From assembly GCA_026874595.1 (NCBI GenBank), contig CM049315.1, forward strand, positions 7,748,664 through 7,812,663: a DNA stretch of 64,000 bases. The letters run 5' to 3'. Positions 59,701 to 64,000 of this stretch are shown piece after piece; positions within the stretch are counted from its first letter, which is position 1, and each line of letters begins with the position of its first letter. The translations under genes and the position numbers were made by a program. Origin of the DNA: Sipunculus nudus (Eukaryota; Annelida; Sipuncula; Golfingiida; Sipunculidae). The notes under the pieces were generated by a model. The model worked only from the letters and a program-made list of their open reading frames with translations. It was not told where the DNA came from and made no database searches.

Positions 59701-62700
59701 TACTGTTGAAATATGTTACCGACACGGGGATGCCGAAAGGTTACAAAGAAATAAATCAAGCCCAGTAAGCAGAACCGTGCTTTAGATATTGATTATATTG
59801 GTACTTTCAGTTACCCATCCAATGACATATAATCCACGCGCCAGACAGCCGAGGCCACTTCTGAATTAGTACAAGCTTCTTCCAAAACTCATTCCTACAT
59901 TTCATTACTGCTTCTAATGATATATGGTAACCACGAAAACCAGATTCAGTTTAAGGAATCATTTATTTATAGCGAATTGCTGTTTTTCCAGTCTTTCCTT
60001 TCCAGTTACACAGCTTCAATCTGTTCAGTATCTCGGCATGTGCTTCACTAACTCTAAACTTAAAGTATTATCTTCTTTTCGATTGCTTGTTCTTTTCGAT
60101 GAAAATTTGTGTCTCTCAGGTGCGACATATTCCTCTAAAATTGATGCACAGTGTTTTTGCTGTCGGTGTCTACTCTGGCCATACACGTAACCCCGATCCC
60201 AAATCCTTGCAGCACATGTTATCTGTCATGCTGACATGCTTAATGGTCTGTCTTGCCGAACTTGCTACACCTGTGACTTTTTGTGTGACTAGCCATATGT
60301 GATAGTGCAATATCCCAACGAATATCGGAACACCAACTTTTCATGACCTACGGCGTTCTTAAAGGCAAATTGATGGTCGCGACTGTGTAAGACTATAATA
60401 AACTGGCCGCGCAATAGTATTCCTTCGCTTAAAGACAACTTACAAATTGCTTTGATTAACCACAAGTAAACCAGTTTAATGTGTTTTAATGGTATAAAAG
60501 ACCTCATTACGACCATTCTGCAACCACCATCTGTCGCACATTGTATCAGCTTGTCGTGTCACCCATTTTGACGTAGTTTGCTTATATTATTTTGAGGAGG
60601 TACTTGAGTATGAGTGCTGAATGCTTGCTGAAAGTATTCAAGTATTATATCTTTGAGAAAGAGTACTTTTGCACCTAACTTTGGTTAAATATAACATTCC
60701 CCATATCGGTGTTCTCTAAAGGCCCCTTTACACAGGACTGCCACCTTTGTGCCACCTTTGAGCAACCAAAAAATGACCAGAACGCTTAATGGTCGCCTAA
60801 CCCCAGAAAATCCTATTTCTGTGTAATTGCCCCATAACCGTTTCAGCGATACTTGTGCCTCCCTCGAACCTCCCAAAATGCCTCATTAGGGCATTTTCTT
60901 GCCTGCCTTCCCTCTGCTTCCCCTGTGCCACCAGAGTGACCACTGTGCCTCCATCCTACAACTACGGCAATGCTTGTGCCTCCCTTCTGCCTCCTTTGAG
61001 CCACCTTTGAGCAACCCACCTCCTCGGCGACCTTTGTTCGATTGTTTTGAACATGTTCAAAAACTCACGGCGACCATGGCGTCCATAGCGATGCCTGAAA
61101 CTCCTGTGTACCACCTTTGAACGACCTAGGCAACCATTCTGCCTTCTTTGAGCCTCCTACGACGGCTGGTAAATTTTGTGGTCGTACACGGAAGGCAGAA
61201 AGGTCGCTATTCTGTGTAAAGGCCGCTTAAATGAAACATATTTAACCTGGTAATGATCAATAATTCTGTAATTGAAATTTAAAATTGTACCATTGACATA
61301 AAAAAATGTAGTTTTGTTAATCTTTTAAATAGAAATGATGGCTGCAACATATTCTTCAGTGACATTCTGTGAGCCATAACTATATTCATAGTGATAAAAA
61401 TATACGCATGTCTCCAGCCAATATAAACTGCGCTTCCATACAAAATGTCCCTTCCTGAGTTCTACTGTAAATGTATCTGTTGTGAACCAATGTGACTATT
61501 TTTTTTAATTCAGTTGCGTCTCTTAAAGGTATTTTACGTATTTATACCTGACATTTGCGGTATTTCTAATAGAAGGTACGGTAAAAGGTGCACCAAGCGC
61601 TCGCACCTTCACCATGTCAGTCAGGTAATTCTTCACACAAAAAACACCTAGCATTGGTGGGAGGATAAACTGACCAGGAATCCCGGTCATCCCTACCTCA
61701 TTTGTCTGAAAACCAACATGAAATGGATATGTTTTCCTTTCACCTTCAAAAGTAATAATAATAATAATAATTGTTTTTTTATTGTTATTATTATTAGAAT
61801 TATTATTATTATTATGAATATTATTATTATATGACAATACAAGCTTCAACAAGGTTGGTAAGTATGGGTATGCATACATTTACAAACGCAGACTAATAAT
61901 ACATATATGTTTAAGCATGCCATAGTGACCCCACTGGTGAAAGCTACCTCGGTAATATAACGACAACAAAGAGCGGGCTGAAATGTCAAAAATGGATTGA
62001 ACAAAACCCACACAAGCACGAATACGACAGAGCTGGACTTTTTCCGGACAAGACATTGTATAAAGCTGATAACATGTGTCGCAACCCGTCTAACGACCAG
62101 TGGGGGCCGTGGTGTTATACAATGGACGAGACCGTGGAGAAGGAAAGTTGCAAGGTTTCCACTTGTTGTAAGCACATTTTAATTAAAAACATTAAGTGAA
62201 CGCATTTTTTTAACATGCTGCAAAATGCATAAATTGTTTTGTTCTGCTGAACAGTTTAGTCCATTTTCTATTAACATGTTTCAGTATTACATTAACCGTT
62301 CACACCTGTGTCACATTCACCTAATCGGACCTGTGTTAGTGAGAGTTATTGAAAATATATAAAACAAAGTTTCGATCAACAGCATGCCTACTTTTGAAAA
62401 ATAGAATTACGTTTAAACTGAATTGCGAATGTGTATTTCGGGTGTTTAACGTAAGAAGCTCCTACATTGTTGAATATATTCATAGACTAATTGATCAATG
62501 TGGTAGTAAAAAAACACAGAGAACTATTCTGAAGTGTTCTGACGACAACCCATTTAGTTTTGAAATGTGCAAGGAAGTTTGTAAGGAAGAAAGACCGTCA
62601 GAAGGGCTGTTATAAACATCATATTAAACCTTGAACATTACAGTTTATATAGACAAGATGTTCCCAGATATCGAATTATCAATCTATTTTCCTAAACATT

Positions 62701-63977
62701 AAATTCATAATATCTGTTTGATGTGTATCATATATTTTACTTGTAACCTTCAGATTTCAAAAAGGTTTCCACTGATGTGTACGAAGGCGACACTACAGGT
62801 ACTCTACGTTGTTTATATAAACGATAACATAATTATAAACGTACATGTAATTAATTCTATGTTTTTGTACCGAAACATGAAAGAAAAAAATACTTTTATT
62901 TTCTTATTTTTCACACACGATTAGAATGAAATGACCTTTTAATTTGGTCAAATGTTTCCTTAATTATATAACTATACAGGTTAAATTTATTGTTAATGAA
63001 TGTTTGAAACTTTATGTTTGTTAGAATGCATGATGGACAGCCTTGGCGTCACCTACAAAGGCACATCGAACCAGACAGCGCATGGGGAGCCATGTCAGAG
63101 ATGGGTCTCTCAGTATCCTCATAAACATAGCTTTACTGATCCTGCAAGATTTCCAGACAAATCGCTCTCAAAAGCTGCCAATTATTGTAGGAATCCTGAC
63201 AAATCGGTCTCTGGACCCTGGTGCTTTACAAGAAACACGAAGATAAGAAGGAAAACCTGTCGTATCAGGGCTTGTGGTTAGTACATATAGCTGAGGCACT
63301 GTTAAAAATGCACTCGTTTAATTTTAAACATAGTAACGAGATGTAATCCCCTGGTAAATTTGTAAAATCATTTGGCTGATAACAGAAAAAGGATGATTTT
63401 CGCTAGTCAGGGAAAAAATAAATAACAAAACGAAATTAGTTGCAAACCAATTTATTTGTGCATGACCATTGGCAATATAAACCTGGTGCATTGGGCACAT
63501 TTTTTTTCCTTTTTAACTGTTCTAACGTATCCAGTGTATGCACAAGCTTACATTGCCGTGTCGCGACGCTTTCGCTGAAATGTAGCATTTTCCGGCTAAT
63601 TATAAACAAAAAATGCTTAATTACGTTTATTCACCGTATGGTATTCCCTATCCTTTTTTTCAACGTGTTTTACTCGTTCGACGCAAATATGCTTGACTAT
63701 AGCCGTACACGTTTTTGCACCCTAGCGTGCAGAACAACAAAAGTCGGAGATGACTACGCAGGAAAAGTAGCAAGAACAAGGTCAGGTTTAACGTGTCAGA
63801 GGTGGAACGAAACAACCCCACATAAACACACCATAACAACCGCAAAGAACTTCCCGGACTCTTCTCTGTCTGAGGCGGAAAACTACTGTCGTAATCCGAC
63901 CAGGAACCCGACTGGTCCCTGGTGCTTCACTTTTGATAAGAACACACGCTGGGATTTCTGTGACATTCCATATTGCT
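56581..63977 (+). CDS. Multi-kringle secreted protein, 5' part (continues past window)
   Basis: Coding exons on the plus strand, all joined in phase 1: 56581-56596, 58056-58103, 58451-58702, 59193-59441, 61916-62167, 62754-62798, 63025-63276 and 63726-63977, which is followed by donor T|GTGAGT, so the gene continues. The product starts MYMKTG plus DLLCLLAIVGYTYSQG, a clear signal peptide, then at least five kringle domains. Each kringle has six Cys in the usual order, the Y-x-G, C-Q-R/K-W and G-P-W-C-Y/F-T landmarks. Kringles bind proteins or lysine-containing ligands outside the cell. No protease domain is in view, but one could follow. Two optional exons are listed separately. The missing 3' end prevents naming the gene. 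Confidence 0.85.
56683..56745. repeat. (AT)n microsatellite in kringle gene intron 1
   Basis: About 30 AT dinucleotides with a few interruptions. Confidence 0.9.
56746..58055. other. Kringle gene intron 1; no exon seen
   Basis: Frames at 57615-57857 and 57739-57936 lack domain landmarks and phase-compatible splice sites. Confidence 0.5.
58056..58103 (+). CDS. Kringle gene exon 2 (signal peptide core)
   Basis: Acceptor ATATTACAG, donor CAAG|GTAAAT. It encodes DLLCLLAIVGYTYSQ, phase 1-1. Cleavage after the Ser-Gln-Gly region is plausible. Confidence 0.8.
58451..58702 (+). CDS. Kringle domain 1
   Basis: Acceptor TATTTGGCAG, donor TGCG|GTAAGA. GCKYTPTGKEYAG starts the fold; EVCQRW, ANFCRNP, RGPWCYT, LEACN and VPVC supply the remaining landmarks and all six Cys. 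The C-R-N-P-T-N-S-P-R-G loop lacks the D-x-D of lysine-binding plasminogen kringles. Confidence 0.92.
59193..59441 (+). CDS. Kringle domain 2
   Basis: Acceptor TTTCTGAACTAG, donor TGTC|GTAAGG. It contains DCKTSEKGSEYMG, LPCQRW, KNYCRT, KKPWCYT, WQYC and IKYC; six Cys. The usual R-N-P is replaced by R-T-V and the G before PWC by Lys. Confidence 0.92.
59669..59755 (+). other. Candidate alternative terminal exon or decayed kringle exon
   Basis: A strong acceptor (TTGCTTTGTTTTCCAG, to 59668) enters in phase 1 and reads about 12 codons (YVHNKDYLGDYC) to a TGA at 59707-59709; AATAAA follows at 59750-59755. Used as written, it would end the protein after two kringles. The K-D-Y-L-G start resembles the start of a kringle, and another frame continues with GITVEI and a Lys/Arg-rich string, so it may instead be a kringle exon broken by frameshifts. 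Confidence 0.45.
59756..60717. other. Intron sequence; no exon seen
   Basis: Frames at 59924-60190 and 60087-60302 show no kringle or other domain landmarks. Confidence 0.45.
60718..61229. mobile_element. MITE-like element in the kringle gene intron
   Basis: The left end AAAGGCCCCTTTACACAGGA (from 60718) and the reverse complement of the right end (AAGCGGCCTTTACACAGA, to about 61228) match with small differences. The ~510-bp interior is richer in C than its flanks, with repeated GTGCCACCTTTGAGCAACC and GTGCCTCC motifs. It is non-coding and non-autonomous. TTTACACAG-type ends occur in several DNA transposon superfamilies, so none is assigned. Confidence 0.6.
61750..61833. repeat. (TAA)n / (ATT)n inverted microsatellite
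   Basis: TAATAATAA units are followed by a short spacer and ATTATTATT units, which could fold back. The run lies about 80 bp before the kringle 3 exon. Confidence 0.85.
61916..62167 (+). CDS. Kringle domain 3
   Basis: It contains CHSDPTGESYLG, GLKCQKW, NPHKHEY, ADNMCRNP, WGPWCYT, ESCKV and STC; six Cys. The donor is TTGTT|GTAAGC. The acceptor (ATATATGTTTAAG) has a poor pyrimidine tract, unlike its neighbours. The exon overlaps a minus-strand frame of 109 codons that is only a shadow. Confidence 0.88.
62383..62580 (+). CDS. Candidate cysteine-rich exon between kringles 3 and 4
   Basis: Acceptor GATCAACAG and donor GTTT|GTAAGG frame an open 198-nt segment in phase 1-1, matching the surrounding exons. 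It would add 66 residues with six Cys, including NCECVF, DQCGSK, LKCSDD and EMCKEV. I do not recognise the fold. The acceptor's pyrimidine tract is weak, and the gene model stays in phase with or without it, so it may be optional or spurious. Confidence 0.35.
62754..62798 (+). CDS. Linker exon before kringle 4
   Basis: A 45-nt phase 1-1 exon with acceptor TTGTAACCTTCAG and donor ACAG|GTACTC. It encodes FKKVSTDVYEGDTT, a plausible interdomain linker. Confidence 0.55.
63025..63276 (+). CDS. Kringle domain 4
   Basis: Acceptor TATGTTTGTTAG, donor TGTG|GTTAGT. It contains CMMDSLGVTYKG, EPCQRW, YPHKHSF, ANYCRNP, SGPWCFT, KTCRI and RAC; six Cys. It has a single Asp in the lysine-binding loop (CRNPDKSVSG) rather than D-x-D. 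Confidence 0.92.
63726..63977 (+). CDS. Kringle domain 5
   Basis: Acceptor TTTTTGCACCCTAG, donor TGCT|GTGAGT. It contains CRTTKVGDDYAG, LTCQRW, TPHKHT, ENYCRNP, TGPWCFT, WDFCDI and PYC; six Cys. The longer open frame running left from 63725 is intronic read-through. Confidence 0.92.
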
Positions 63978-64000
63978 GTGAGTAGATGCATGTATGTACG

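Noticed and set aside
61846-62175. 109-codon minus-strand frame over kringle 3
   Set aside because: The plus strand carries a complete kringle with correct splice phase; the minus frame is incidental.

Overview
The window looks like nuclear DNA of a marine bivalve mollusc. It is AT-rich, intron-containing and crowded with transposable elements, and it carries the short dispersed elements with a hairpin head, a GTCCG-rich leader and a ~150-350 bp tandem core that resemble those described from clams, oysters and scallops. The organism assignment is inference from repeat style and domain content. There are no operons, ribosome binding sites or other prokaryotic features.

Layout. 0-22 kb holds almost no host coding sequence. 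It is a stack of repeats: a family A array split by a CR1-like LINE (0.8-3.8 kb), family C (5.5 and 18.4 kb), a small MITE (6.9 kb), a 1.7 kb inverted-repeat element studded with an 18-bp palindrome (8.3-10.1 kb), a large fold-back structure with ~560 bp arms (11.0 / 15.2-15.7 kb) containing nested hAT-like, family B and family D insertions, and family E (20.4 kb). 22-26 kb holds one host gene whose whole visible coding region is in one exon (794 aa, four exact 77-aa repeats). 27-30 kb contains two decayed LINE remnants. 32.5-35.3 kb holds a much better preserved 5'-truncated APE/RT LINE with one visible frameshift. 38.5-40.4 kb is a family B array.

Two multi-exon host genes can be rebuilt from splice sites and codon phase. 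The minus-strand gene at 44.5-49.3 kb has seven coding exons and about 320 aa: a signal peptide, two cysteine-rich modules resembling the PCSK9 C-terminal domain, a sushi/CCP domain, a Ser/Thr-rich stalk, one transmembrane helix and a short basic tail. The plus-strand gene from 56.6 kb to the window end encodes a signal peptide split over two exons and at least five kringle domains, one exon each, all joined in phase 1. It is incomplete at the right edge. Both products should be secretory or cell-surface proteins; no functional link between them is shown.

50.1-51.7 kb is a nested inverted-repeat element, and 52.4-53.3 kb holds an LTR-like unit whose fragments recur in rearranged form at 22.3-22.7 kb. 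Splice structures are read by eye from consensus sites and phase and have no transcript support.
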